Of a DNA stretch of 64,000 nucleotides, positions 22,745 through 35,023 are shown piece by piece; position 1 is the stretch's first letter, and each line of letters begins with the position of its first letter. The translations under genes were made by a program, and so were the position numbers. The stretch covers positions 7,486,460 through 7,550,459 of the forward strand of contig JACMZG010000032.1 in the NCBI GenBank assembly GCA_018340805.1. The letters are read 5' to 3'. Under the pieces are notes generated by a model. That model had not been told where the DNA came from. It searched no databases and saw nothing but the letters and a program-made list of their open reading frames with translations. Source of the DNA: Microvelia longipes (lineage: Eukaryota > Arthropoda > Insecta > Hemiptera > Veliidae).

Positions 22745-24025
22745 TACGAAGTACCTCGCAACTTTTTCTCGACACATCGTATTCGCAACGCTCCTCCTTC
22801 CTACTTCTGACTCGCTTCGCTCGTCCTCAACATAAACAATTCGCCAAATATATACTACAACTACAACACGACTTGGGACTCGCTCAGATAGTAAATAAAT
22901 CCTTATCAAGCTCAATGCTACTAAACTTATATAACCCAACAAAAATCATGAGTAAACTTGTCGTAAAAGTGGTGTACTTATATATTACGTAAAGGGGTGC
23001 ACTAGTATACACTTGTACTCAATTTCAAGTCAATTTGATTATTTTTCGATTTTTTACAATTTTTTTTTAAAAACGTACACCAGTCAGGCTGAACTTCGGT
23101 ATACGGTGCACCCTGTTTCAATACTATATATCGATATATTTTAGTTTAGAGATGTGACGTAGGAATATCGATATATGCCTTTTCTTTTACGTTTATGAAC
23201 ATATTTATTATTTTTTAAATGTTTTTTTGTTGTTTGTGTTTTTTTTATTTGTTGTAAAATGGTTTATACTATTTTCATATTTTTTTTTATGTTTTTTAAT
23301 GTTTAACTATGTTTTCATAAGAATAATCGATGATACACCACATCTAATTTTATGTTACGCGTATTTTTTTACGTATTTTTGTGTTTTGTTTTTCAGGTTT
23401 TAATTATTATTTTGTTGTTAATGTTTTCATTTATTGTTGTATGGTTTTTTTAATGTTTTAATTATAATTATAATTAACGACGCTGCTTATCTTTTGAGTG
23501 CTCAGTTCTCGTTTACGGTTCGCGTAACTAAAATATATCATATATAGTATTGATACAGGGTGCACCGTATACCGAAGATTTACCCACAAGTCATTTGATA
23601 AAAATTGTACTAATGCTGATAATGAGATGGAACTTGGCACATATTATAGTCTTAAACACGGCTACACGGGTGCCAAATCTCAATCCGATCGTATTTTTCT
23701 GAGTTATTATTGCGGGTTAATAACGTCGTACAAATTATTTTCCCGAATAGCACAACTACTTATAGAATGATATTTGTACAAAGGTTCAACTCTCTAGCAT
23801 AAATACACTGAGAGCTACGATAACGGTTGTCTGTTTTATTAAACCTGAGTGGTTTTCTCAAAGTTGTATCTGTGTGTACAAACACACAGATACAACTTTG
23901 AGAAAACCACTCAGAAGGTCTTAAAAACAGCAGAAAAGGATAATTCCGGTGACATCCTGGGTTGGGATTTTTTCGCAAACACAATACTTTCCTATAACCT
24001 GCGGTTAAATGAGGAAAAGTAAAAT
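22745..24025 (-). repeat. 5S-composite/family A repeat interrupted by a MITE
   Basis: On the minus strand, 22745-23060 is the 5S-composite end (AGTTGCGAGGTACTTCG, AGCGAAGCGAGTC and a weak 5S-like core near 22900-22950). The family A part resumes at 23590-24025 in the opposite reading sense (CATTTGATAAAAATTG, GGAACTTGGCACAT, TTATTGCGGGTTAATAACGT, CGAATAGCACAACTACT, AACCACTCAGAAGGTC, GAGGAAAAGTAAAA). The break between is the inverted-repeat element at 23094-23577. An extra hairpin at about 23855-23910 has two 27-base arms of TCTGTGTGT-type sequence. Confidence 0.65.
23094..23577. mobile_element. MITE with GGTGCACCCTGT inverted ends, nested in family A
   Basis: The left end CTTCGGTATACGGTGCACCC and the right end GGGTGCACCGTATACCGAAG are exact inverses, and the arms extend into CAATACTATAT / ATATAGTATTG. 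The inside is AT-rich with no frame. It sits within a family A copy, so it inserted later. The target duplication is not clear. Confidence 0.75.
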
Positions 24026-24846
24026 ATCTATTTATAGTATTTGTAAGAAAATATCTACTTGATAAAAGAATTTTTTTTTTAAGAATGTCTCGTCTATCTA
24101 AACTCCTAAATTTGGGATGTAGGTGATTCAATACATTTGTATAATTTGATTTTCAACATGTAAAAATTTAAAAACTAGTTTGTCGACTTAGAAACTATGC
24201 GCATAAACTCAGGTAAGTTATCCATAAGTACTACTATTGTTATACTGATGCGACTCATCACTAGCTAAATTTTATCAATTAAAAGACAAGACAAAGCCGT
24301 CTGATTGGCCGACAGCGCTGAGTTTTATTTGTTGCGGCAGAAGAAGAAGCGGTAGTGGAAGTGAGTTAAGTTATTAGATTTAAGTAATTGAAGTGTCACG
24401 ACTTTGAACTTATTTCTCTGTGCTCCCTGAATTAAGCCGTTACGAAACCATTTACAAATCATTTATTTAATCAACATTTATTTCTTGTTTTACTCTCGTC
24501 TCTTTATTCATCGTATTGGTTTGATGAGACAAAACCAGTGTGTGTGCCAAGCTGTTGTCTCTTGTAGAATTTTATCACATTAGCGAATTCCCTAAGCAAA
24601 AATTCACAACTGATGAAAATATTTGTCTTCCATCCGAAACATAGTCCACATACACTACTATATAAGCCAATATTATCAGCGTCGGTTTTGATTTTATCAT
24701 TTGATATATTTAATTTAATGTAAACAATTCTCAGTTTTTTAATTATACTAATGGAATTTAAATCTAGTTTTTGGTTTAAAATAGTAAGCTTTCCACACAG
24801 GTTAAATTTTAGCTTGATCCATGTTTCAACGAATTTTTAATGTGTA

Positions 24847-25500
24847 TGACGTCATACAATCAATAGTTATTATGCACAAGGGATGAAAGTAGTTTTACAG
24901 CTCAAGTTAAAGTTTCTCCTAAGGCAGCGCCGAAGGAGGAAACTTCTTTTAGCTCACGAGCGGTGGCCGGGGAGATAAACTAGTTAGCTCCCAGGCTTGC
25001 CGAGGGAGTTAACTAACATTTTGTCTCCCCGAGGCTTGACAAAGGAGATGTACGAGAGCTGAAAACTTCATCCCTTGTTGCATATTAAAGTTTATCTACG
25101 ACTAGGAGAACTATACTAACAACTATTAATATATTCAGCTCCTTAATTGGTTATTGTGTTAGTTTAGTTTATTCTTACCATGTCAATTACTCTGATGGAG
25201 AAGAAAGCCACTATCTTCACATTATTTTATTGTAGCTGTCAAAATAATGTGCTATATTTGTAATTTAAAAATTAGCAATGTGTATATTTTGTTTTTAAAA
25301 TTAAAATCTACCCGTAGAACCCCAACATAACACCGAAAAAATCCTAAAATTTCCTGAATTCCTAAAAATTGTTACAAAAAAAATTCTGTCAAGTTGGCAA
25401 CACTTTCACTTTTCCCCTAGGGAGTAAAAGCACATTTTACAGTGTGAAATAAAAGACTGTAAGTAGAACTTGCAATACAAGGAGTAGATAAAAGTATTTT
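24847..25500 (+). repeat. Family C repeat, copy 1
   Basis: It begins near CAATAGTTATTATGCACAAG and ends at AATACAAGGAGTAGATAAA. It shares GGGATGAAAGTAGTTTTACA, GGCAGCGCCGAAGGAGGAAA, CTTGCCGAGGGAGTTAA, AAGTTGGCAACACTTTCACT and more with copies at 33117-33768 (inverted) and 35024-35675. An internal GGGATGAAAGT / ACTTTCATCCC-like inverted pair is present. It is non-coding and of unknown class. Confidence 0.75.
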
Positions 25501-25614
25501 GAACTATTTTTGCACCCTTTTACTGTTTTGATCCTAGGGGGTGACAAATTCAACCATATATTGTAATATTTTGCTAAATAGAATTAAAGTATACAGAGAA
25601 ATATTTATATTATA

Positions 25615-25654
25615 ATTAATATTAATTATATATTATATATAATATTATATATAT

Positions 25655-25705
<51 letters not shown>
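25615..25705. repeat. TA microsatellite
   Basis: An interrupted AT/TA tract with ATTATATA variants. Confidence 0.95.
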
Positions 25706-25708
<3 letters not shown>

Positions 25709-26304
25709 ACATTGAGCCTCTCTTCCAAAAAATCCACTTTCCTCCTTGTATGACCCCAACCTCACAAGTTCATTTTTCCTCTAAAAATTCGCTAAGAACT
25801 CTTAGACGAATCTACCACACTGGATTGGTGGAGCCAAATATAAGAATATTTCACTTGTTAATATATTGAAAGTATGGTGTAATCATAAAGCGACTGCTTT
25901 TAACCAGTCGATGCATCAAACTGCGTCCTTTAACCTTTTAACTCTAACTCCACTAAGCATTGCGAGTTAACCTATGGAATTTCTATTTCCTGAATCCTTA
26001 AAACACAGCATCGTCAACTTTTGTCTGTTTTAATATCTTTCAATAGAACTGAGTGATGCAATGATTTAAAACCTTTGACACTCTAACCTTTCGCTCGGAG
26101 TATTAACACTTCTTCAGCACTTGGTAAAGGACTGTGATGGCACTTTCTAAGCAAATATGTCTTATTGTTAACAAGCAGCACGAAAGTGTTTTCAAGTCTT
26201 GAGATGGATTATTGATTTAAATATTTTTATACGCAAATGAAACATATTTTCGAAGATTAGTTGTTTTTATCTAACTTTTATATTGTGATTTGTTATTTTG
26301 TTTT

Positions 26305-26465
26305 TAGTGATTAATTATATTTTTAGTTTAGTTCTGTCCCCCTCCCTCAATTATATTTAGTTTAGTTTTGTCCCCCTCCCTCAATTATATTTAGTGATTA
26401 ATTATATTTTAGTTTAGTTCTGTCCCCCTCCCTCAATTATATTTTAGTATAGTTCTGTCCCTCTG
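26305..26465. repeat. Short tandem repeat with CCCCCTCCCTC blocks
   Basis: Three to four units of AATTATATTTTAGTTTAGTT followed by CTGTCCCCCTCCCTC. It has unusual local pyrimidine bias but no coding potential. Confidence 0.8.
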
Positions 26466-27039
26466 CCTCTGATATATTTGTTTAAGAGGGGTACTAAATT
26501 AAAATAGATTAACATCTATACCAGCTTATGCTGCATAAACTAAGCTTTAATTATAAAGTTAAATAAGTTAAGTAGTCAGTTTTAAGATGATCTGTAGTTG
26601 TTATTGGAATGTTAGGAATAAACTAAAATTTATTCTTCAAATATATTTATGTTTGAAAAGTCGAGAATAAAATTTAATATGCTACCGCGGTGCAACATTT
26701 CGGCTCTGCTATTGTTTCCCTTGGCAGAGCCTCGGGGTCAAAATGTTCATAACAACCCTCTCGGCTTTGTTTTAAGTGAAATATTAAACTTGTGCTGCAA
26801 AACTGTCTTCCGTACTTTGTTGCATCAACATTGTTAATCACCAAGTAACAGTTGTTATACTCGAGCACCCTAGCATTTCACTTATCTATGAAGAAAGAAT
26901 TAGAAATTAGAAAGCATTTTCATCACTTTAAATACAAAGTACTAAGTACAATATTGTAATGACAATACAAAGTATTGTTATTACTTTAAATCATAGAGTC
27001 AGTTATTTTGTACTTAAATTTATTTAAAATAAAGGAATA

Positions 27040-27537
27040 AGGTGCGGTCGAATATCCACGGCCTTCAAGAACATTGGATCACCAACACACTTTTTTTATA
27101 ACTTTTTTTTCAAAATTTTCAGTAATTAGCCGGATGTTTGATAAATGAAGCCTATTTCCGTAATCTGCACGCTCTTTTGGTTAATCTCAAAGAGTATTTA
27201 CATTCACTCAACGATTTATTTTTAATCTAACTTGGTACATACATAACTACTGTTAGACGTCAATGTTATCTACCTGATTTGTGTTATATTTTGGCATGTC
27301 ATATTTGTTAACATTGACGTCTAACAGTAGTTATGTATGTACCAAGTTAGATTAAAAATAAATCGTTGAGTGAATGTAAATACTCTTTGAGATTAACCAA
27401 AAGAGCGTGCAGATTGTGGAAATAGGCTTCATTCATCACAAATCCGGCTAATTACTGAAAATTTTGAAAAAAAAGTTCTAAAAAAAGTTTGTTGGTGATC
27501 CAATGTTCTAGAAGGCCGTGGATATTCGACCGCGCCT
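27040..27537. mobile_element. Palindromic MITE (TA target), copy 1
   Basis: The element starts AGGTGCGGTCGAATATCCAC and ends with its inverse GATATTCGACCGCGCCT. It is flanked by TA at 27038-27039 and 27538-27539. The two arms of roughly 230 bp are nearly complementary along their whole length, around a short centre near 27285. TA duplication with long inverted arms suggests a non-autonomous Tc1/mariner-type fold-back element. A second copy is at 41934-42380. Confidence 0.88.
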
Positions 27538-28719
27538 TATATTATAAAAAAAATAATGAGAAGAAATGTGGTACCTACTTTGATTAAGACGACATCTCAG
27601 AGTTGAGGGAACTCCAGGTGATTAAACAAGTAGCAAAAATGTAGACTAGTGGTCAATGAGATATCAGTGCTCACCTACAGAGGAAACGGCTCGTTCCTTT
27701 CTGTTGTAATCCAACGCCAAGTCTCAAAATGGTGGTTGCTATGATGACCTATAGAAAAGTATAGGAGTTAACTAGTTAGAGGAGTAAAGGAGTTAAGTTA
27801 GAGTTAGTTAGTTAGTTAGGAGTTAAGTTAGAGGAGTAAACTTTGTATACCTATACAAAGTTTAATCGAGGAGTAAAATGCAAGGAATAAGGAATTGAAA
27901 GAAGAGAAGTAGGGTCTTTAATTTTGAATCTCTCACTTATAACAAGATTTTACACTTTAGTAGAGTTTACCCCCAGTTTTGACGGTATGCCCTTAAGTAT
28001 GGAATCTCTTATGTATGAGTACCAACTATTTTTTGTTCTTTTCACGTTTAATAAATTTCTATGAAATTAAATCGTGCATTATCTTATAAAGTAAAATGAC
28101 AAAAAATAAACTTCCTATTTTAAATTTTAATAAAATTTACAACTCCATTCGACATCGAAATTCCTCGAGCTGAACTTTCACCCGCTTAAGGTGATTTAAC
28201 TTCGTGACTTCGAAGTATCATCTAAGTCCTTGAGGTCGGAAAAGACTGTCGTACATTTTGTTGCGCTTATAACTTTTAGCTTTTAATCCTTGAAGTGAAC
28301 GTAAGGACACGACAGAAGAATAAGAAGATGCTCTATAGCTGTAATATAGTTAGGTAATCTACATTATTTTAATATAACTGTGTTTTACAGATATATGTCT
28401 ATTAATATTTAATTTAATTTCGTGTTTTATTTATTGATTTTTAATACGTCAGACATAAATGATATTTATTCGTTACTTAACTAGATTTTTTAAAGATTAT
28501 ATTTAAATTTGTATTTAGTTGGATATTGAAAGTTCATAATGGAGTTTTGGAATGAATTAGAATGGATTCTTTTGTCTCACGGTCTTGAAAATGTTTCTGT
28601 TTATGAAGATGCGCTCTATGAGATGGTAATCTGCGTTATTTTTACTTCTAGTTTAAACTTGTAAAGAAGTATTGCAATATATAATATTCGTTTCAAATAA
28701 CACTGCGTTATCCATATTG

Positions 28720-28990
28720 CACGTCAGTAGAGATGGCATCTATTGCACGTCAGTATTGTTTATGTCTAGATTAAGTAGTTACTAGTGCTAAAAACTATCT
28801 ATGTACAGAGTTAAGGAACTCCCTCTCCGCTGCGCAAAGCGCAAGCTTTATAGCGGAGAGGTAACCTTGTTTTTAATATATTATGTATGTAATGTAAATA
28901 TTGCAAAACTAATTATTTAATAAAGGCATTTAAAAAAAAAAAAAGTAGACTGAATCTATTGCACGTTGTAGACATGACATCTGTCAGTAG
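28720..28990 (+). mobile_element. Possible retroposon 3' end with poly(A)
   Basis: Bases 28750-28950 end with AATAAAGGCATTT followed by a 13-A run near 28931-28944, as in a LINE or processed transcript end. ATCTATTGCACGT occurs on both sides (about 28737 and 28970), but nine extra bases separate the A-run from the right copy, so a clean target duplication is not proven. A short CGGAGAGG/CCTCTCCG inverted pair lies at about 28820-28860. No coding sequence. Confidence 0.45.
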
Positions 28991-29124
28991 AGATGACATC
29001 TATTTAATATTTATCATTGAGTCTCCTAAAAGTTCGCCCAATGACCGTTGTTTTAAAGAGCGACTAGAGTATAACCTTATAAGGCTGATTTGATAGAGAT
29101 GTATGAGTGGTAGATATAAACAAA

Positions 29125-30602
29125 AACTTTGTGTGTTTATGCTTGAGATTCGTAACTAACTACAAAAACTTTGTGTGTTTATGCTTGAGATTCGTAGCTA
29201 ACTACAAAAAACGATGCTTGAGAGTAACTAACTACAAAAACTTTGTGTGTTTATGCTTGAGATCGAACTAACTACAAAACTTTGTGTGTTATGCTTGAGA
29301 TTCGTGCTACTACAAAAACTTGTGTGTTTATGCTTGAGAGTCGTTGACTTTGTGTGTTTATGCCCTTACCCGTAGCTAACTACAAAAACTTTGTGTGTGC
29401 TGAGATTCGTAACTAACTACGTTGAGATTCGTACTACTACAAAAACTTTTGTGTTATGCTTGAGCTAACTACAAAAACTTTGTGTCTCATGCTTGAGATT
29501 CGTAACTACTACAAAAACTTTGTGTGCTATGGCTTGAGATTCGTAACTAGCTACAAAAACTTGTGTGCTCATGCTGAGATTCGTAAACTACTAAAAAACT
29601 TTGTGTGCTCATTGCTTGAGATTCGTAACTACTACAAAAACTTTGTGTGCTCATCTTGAGATTCGTAACTAACTACAAAAACCTTTGTGTGCTCATGCTT
29701 GAGATTCGTAACTAACTACAAAACTTTGTGTGCTACATGCTTCGTAACTAACTACAAAAATTTGTGTGCTCATGCTTGAGATTCGTAACTAACTACAAAA
29801 CTGTAACTCAAAACTTGTGTGCTCATGCTTCGACTAACTACAAAAACTTTTGTGTCATGCTTGAGATTCGTAACTAACTACAAAAACTTTGTGTGCTCAT
29901 GCTTGAGATTCGTAACTAACTACAAAAACTTTGTGTGCTCATGCTTGAGATTCGTAACTAACTACAAAAACTTTGTGTGCTCATGCTTGAATTCGTACTA
30001 GCTACAAAAACTTTGTGTGCTCATGCTTGAGATTCGTAACTAACTACAAAAACTTGTGTGTTTATGCTTGAGATTCGTAACTAACTACAAAAATGCTTGA
30101 GATTCGTAACTAACCAACAAAAACTTTGTGTGCTCATGCTTGAGATTCGTAACTAGCTACAAAAACTTTGTGTGCTCATGCTTGAGATTCGTAACTAACT
30201 ACAAAAACTTTGTGTGCTCATGCTTGAGATTCGTAACTAACTACAAAAACTTTGTGTGTTTATGCTTGAGATTCGTAACTAGCTACAAAAACTTTGTGTG
30301 CTCATGCTTGAGATTCGTAACTAGCTACAAAAACTTTGTGTGCTCATGCTTGAGATTCGTAACTACAAAAACTTGTGTGCTCACATGAGATTCGTAACTA
30401 GCTACAAAAACTTTGTGTGCTCATGCTTGAGATTCGTAACTAGGTGTGTTTATGCTTGAGATTCATAACTAACTACAAAAACTTTGTGTGTTTATGCTTG
30501 AGATTCGTAACTAACTACAAAAACTTTGTGTGTTTATGCTTGAGATACGTAAAACTACAAAAACTTGTGTGTTTATGCTGAGATTCGTAACTAACTACAA
30601 AA
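29125..30602. repeat. 42-bp minisatellite, about 33 copies
   Basis: The unit contains TGCTTGAGATTCGTAACTAA and CTACAAAAACTTTGTGTG(C/T)TCA. In the clean stretch 30130-30360 the period is exactly 42 bp, so one frame stays open as a 14-residue repeat (CLRFVTNYKNFVCS). There is no start context, signal or conserved neighbour to suggest translation. TGTGTGTTTATG variants dominate both ends and TGTGTGCTCATG variants the middle. Confidence 0.9.
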
Positions 30603-31317
30603 ATCAATTTTAAACAGGTCTTGCTGTGCACGGATTCTTCTAACGCCAGTAATGATTCAACACAAATTTTAAAAAATCATGAAACACTGACAATGTCATG
30701 GGATGGATTTAATGTGCCAAGTTTCGTCTCTTAATCAGCATCCCTTCATGTTTTATCAAATAACAAGCGTGCGGGGTGTTGAATCGAGCAAGCATCGAAT
30801 TCAGTTGGATTTTAGCACGATAAAAGGGACGCAATGTTTTAATACGACAGCTATGTCTATGGTTTGTGTCAGATCACTAGTTTTTCCTCTATCGCAATCA
30901 TCCAACTGGGTCTGTAAGATATAATAAATTGTGAGTGAAGCGCAAAGCGAATCCGAAGTGGTAAAAATGCAGACCTACTGATAACTATAGATGCCTTGGT
31001 AGCAACCCCCACGAGGTATTACTTCATAAATACCATCATCAAAACAAAACTATTCTCTCAATTACAAAACAAGAAATCCATTGTTCCAAATAAGTACGGC
31101 TTAAGGCCATTATAAGCTGGTGTGATGACGAAGTCACCTCAAGGCATGATGACCGTCATGCAGGTCAAAGTTCAAGGGTGTTCCAAAATTATCCTATCCC
31201 CTAAGGCGCATAAACTGCGAAGCTATCCTCAATAAATCTCACGCGACAGAACGATTCCGTGTTCAATGATTTATTATAATCACCATGAAAACAAAGTCAA
31301 AATATAATAATAAAAGG

Positions 31318-31385
31318 TATATATATATATATATAATATATATATATATTATAATATATTAATATATATATATATATAATACATA
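31318..31385. repeat. TA microsatellite
   Basis: An interrupted TA tract in a generally A/T-rich stretch (31318-31700). Confidence 0.9.
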
Positions 31386-31834
31386 TAAATATGCAAATAA
31401 AAGCATCTTAATGACACAACTCAATAATATATAATAAACTGTTGATTATATACTCCCACAGTTATAAATATATATTTGTTTATAAAATACATATTTCATT
31501 TTTTCCTTATAAAAATAAAAGCAAATACATAATTATAAATAAAATAAATTTGTATTTGAAAATATATAATTTCATTTCTTGAATATTTTTATAAAAATTA
31601 ATACAAAGAATACACCATTATAATATGATGTATACCTATTTAAAAAAATTCATTATTTATTTAAAATAAGCAGACAATAAAATTGCATGTTATTACAAAT
31701 AATAGTGTAATATATTAGTATACAAAGAGGTTTTAAGTGCTAATTTATAGCGTAGGAAACTGAGAAAACTCTTAACTCAATATTATTTGATATTGAGTGA
31801 GTGTTAGTCATAGCTGATAACTGTCTTATATTTA

Positions 31835-32314
31835 GTACGTTCACACACACACTTTAGATCCGAGTATCGTATACAGTACGATCTCTCAATACGGTAATTT
31901 AAGCTGTATGAACCATGCGGAGGGGATCCGATCGCATACGCTAGAACTAGGGAGATGGAATCTAAATGGATCCCCCGATACGCTGTCTTTTTGTGTGTGT
32001 TCCTTTAGAGACGATCGTATTTAACGGATAACCTTCTCGTCGAACTTTTATTTCACTTTTATATAACCGTTTTTGATCAAATAACTTTTGGAATATTATT
32101 TTTTTTAGTGTAACTTTATTATTACGCAAAGAAATCACAATTTAATTAAATATATTTTTAAGTGAAGGTTCACTATACAAGACGCCATGTTTTGGCGGGA
32201 TCAGTTATCACTCGATCGACTAAACAAATACGCTGCAAGAATCGTGACGTTAGTTTTACCGTATTGTATACGTATTCTATACGATCCGCGGATCTAGAGT
32301 GTGTGTGAACGTAC
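31835..32314. mobile_element. 480-bp MITE with GTACGTTCACACACAC ends
   Basis: The left end GTACGTTCACACACACAC and the right end GTGTGTGTGAACGTAC are inverted. The arms continue through a GGATC block and CGTATACAGTACG / GTATTGTATACGTA-like sequence. TA flanks both sides (31833-31834 and 32315-32316). There is no frame inside, so it is a non-autonomous DNA element, probably of Tc1/mariner type. Confidence 0.75.
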
Positions 32315-32750
32315 TAATTGTATCTGCTATAGTTACGCTCCATGCATGTCGGCTTAACTTTTCTTTCTGAGGTCAAACTTAGCGAGAACGAAGTAATGTG
32401 ACCTTTATGCTTGACATCCGAGGAAAACACCCGAGGTACCCTAAACCCGACTATTAGCTGCCAGTACAACACTCCATTATAATCAATCTAACAGTGTACA
32501 GTTTGATATTTAATACCTTGAATAAAACAATAGATATTTTCCTGACGCTGACCTGTAGTTTTGCGGTTGAGTTTGATGGAATTAGTTGCGCGCTTTCAAC
32601 TCATTCGAGTGTTGCCGTTGAGAAAGTTCCTTAACTCCTCGAGTTATTAGGTAACTGGGTGTCTTCCCCAATAACAGGATAACCTATCAACTTTGAACCT
32701 TTGTCTTCTAAACACAATGATTAGTGGTGCGTCGTCGTAGAATCCAATCC

Positions 32751-32999
<249 letters not shown>

Positions 33000-33116
33000 A
33001 ACCAAGGGTCTAGTGATATACCCTGGGGCTTGACTGTAAAATTATTATAACTATTTTATTTTAAAAAAGTCTGAAGAAGTCGCAAATCAAAGTAGTTAGT
33101 TGTATTATAGAAAAGA

Positions 33117-33768
33117 AACATTATCTACTCCTTGTATTGTAAGTTCTACTTACAGTCTTGTTATCTCACACTGTAATGTACTTTTACTCCTAGGAGGAAA
33201 AGTGAAAGTGTTGCCAACTTGACAGAATTTTTTAGTAAACTTTTTAGGAATTTTAGGAAATTTTTAGGATTTTTTCGGTGTTATGTTGGTACTACGGGTA
33301 GAATATACAATGTACACACGCTAATGTTTAAATTACAAATATAGTATTACACATTATTCTATTGACAGCTTACAATAAAATAATTTGAAGATAGTAGATT
33401 TATTCTCTCTTCATCAGAGTAATTGACATGGTAAGAATAAACTTAACTAACAAAATAACAATTAAGGAGCTAAAGAATATATTAATAGTTGTTAGTATTA
33501 GTTCTCTAGTTGTAGATAAAATTTAATATGCAACAAGGGATGAAAGTTTTCAGCTCTCGTATTATCTCCCTCGTCAAGCCTCGGGAACCAAAATGTTAGT
33601 TAACTTCCTCGGCAAGCCTCGGGAGCTAACTAGTTTATCTCCCTCGGCCTACCGGCCTCGTAAGCTAATGAAGTTTCCTCCTTCGGCGCTGCCTTAGGAC
33701 AAAACTTTAACTTGAGCTGTAAAACTTACTTTCATCCCTTGTTGCATAAATAACTATTTTGACTCCAG
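33117..33768 (-). repeat. Family C repeat, copy 2 (left arm of a large inverted repeat)
   Basis: It is the reverse complement of 35024-35675 over about 650 bp with few differences: CTACTCCTTGTATTGTAAGT at its left end pairs with ACTTACAATACAAGGAGTAG at 35646 and onward, and CCCTTGTTGCATAAATAACT at its right end pairs with AGTTATTTATGCAACAAGGG at 35030 and onward. It is either two copies that inserted in opposite directions or the ends of one large fold-back element. Confidence 0.8.
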
Positions 33769-33844
33769 GTTTCCCTCCACCTACATCGCTTCATATTTAA
33801 GATATAAAGGCTTGAAGTTATAAAACATATGTAATGTATGTATG

Positions 33845-33967
33845 TAGTCATCGGGGCATATTCATGTAATAAAATTCAGGTTGTAATTTAAACTTATAAA
33901 TCCTTAAGCGATTTTATAAGTTTAAATTACAACCTGAATTTTATTACATGAAATGCCCCGATGACTA
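33845..33967. repeat. Hairpin: about 58-bp inverted arms
   Basis: TAGTCATCGGGGCATATTCA at the left pairs with its inverse ending GCCCCGATGACTA at 33967; one small gap lies near 33951. The loop is about 8 bp. It shares GGGCATATTCATGTAAT with the larger fold-back next to it, so both belong to one family. Confidence 0.85.
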
Positions 33968-34114
33968 GGGGGCGAAATATAGTTTAGTACATGGAGTAAG
34001 GAGTGTGTTTTTTAGTATTCCCTATAGTGTCTTTTAAATACATTATTATGGATAAAGGGAACAAAAAGAATGTTAAAAAGTTTTAATTATAATTTCTTTT
34101 AGTGTTCCTATTAA

Positions 34115-34560
34115 TTATATTAATGCTAAGGCTGGGCACTAAGAGGAATAAAATAACTACTGCTGTCTACTAATACACTATATTTCACCCTCTACCTTAG
34201 GGCATATTCATGTAATCTACAACATAGATCAATACAAATATATTAGGTAAGTAATGTTAGAACTAAAAAAATTATTAATTATTAACTTATAATAATTGAT
34301 ATGGATTTTTATAATAAATAAAATTATATAAAATAAAATAAAATTTTATTTATTATAAAATATCCATATCGATCCATATCAATTATTATAAGTTAATAAT
34401 TAATAATTTTTTTAGTTCCAACCTTACCTAATATATTTGTATTGATCTATGTTGTAGATTACATGAATATGCCCTGAGTTAGAGGGGGAAATATAGGGTA
34501 TTAGTAGCCAGTAGTAGGTATTTTATTCCTCTTAGTGCCCAACATTGGCATTAATTGTTT
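34115..34560. mobile_element. About 445-bp near-complete palindromic MITE
   Basis: The outer arms contain GGGCACTAAGAGGAATAA (34138 onward) and its inverse TTATTCCTCTTAGTGCCC (ending near 34543). The arms continue inward through ATATTTC.CCCTCTA and GGGCATATTCATGTAATC to an A/T-rich centre near 34335. A one-sided fragment with the same outer sequence is at 9150-9240. No coding frame. Confidence 0.8.
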
Positions 34561-34688
34561 TAATAATTTTAAAATTTAGCTGTTAGCATTTTTCCATGAC
34601 CGGAGCAAATGACCAGACAGTTTATTTACTTTACTCTGTGGTCCTGTAAATTCTTTGACTCAATGTGTGCTAAGTTGTTTTGGTAAAT

Positions 34689-34754
34689 CTTGTCAAGAAG
34701 CCTATTTTATATCTAGGGCTATTGCCCTAGATATAAAATAGGCTTCTTTACAAG
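34689..34754. repeat. Perfect-type hairpin, 30-bp arms
   Basis: AAGCCTATTTTATATCTAGG pairs with its inverse CCTAGATATAAAATAGGCTT; the loop is about 6 bp. It lies only about 10 bp from the next hairpin. Confidence 0.85.
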
Positions 34755-34765
34755 TTTTTAGGTTT

Positions 34766-34896
34766 TTAACAAGTCGTTCCCCTCCTATCTAATTATAAAC
34801 AAGTTACCGAAAATGGAACTTATTTACTCCAATAGTAAATTAGTTCCATTTTTGGTAACTTGTTTATAATTAGATAGGAGGGGAACCACTTGTTAA
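34766..34896. repeat. Hairpin with about 55-bp arms
   Basis: TTCCCCTCCTATCTAATTAT pairs with ATAATTAGATAGGAGGGGAA; the outer TTAACAAGT pairs with ACTTGTTAA. The loop holds TTATTTACTCCAATAGTAAA. Confidence 0.85.
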
Positions 34897-35023
34897 AGGC
34901 CTAGTAGTTAAATGTAGAACTTATAGTTATTAACTTCCTAGAGAGTTAACAACACTATCATCGCACCATGTGAAGCAAGTGAAACAGATACATGGTAACA
35001 GGTATTGCTGTTAAGCTGAGATG

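Noticed and set aside
29125..30602. CRISPR-like direct repeats
   Set aside because: Units are contiguous without unique spacers and the genome is eukaryotic; this is a minisatellite.
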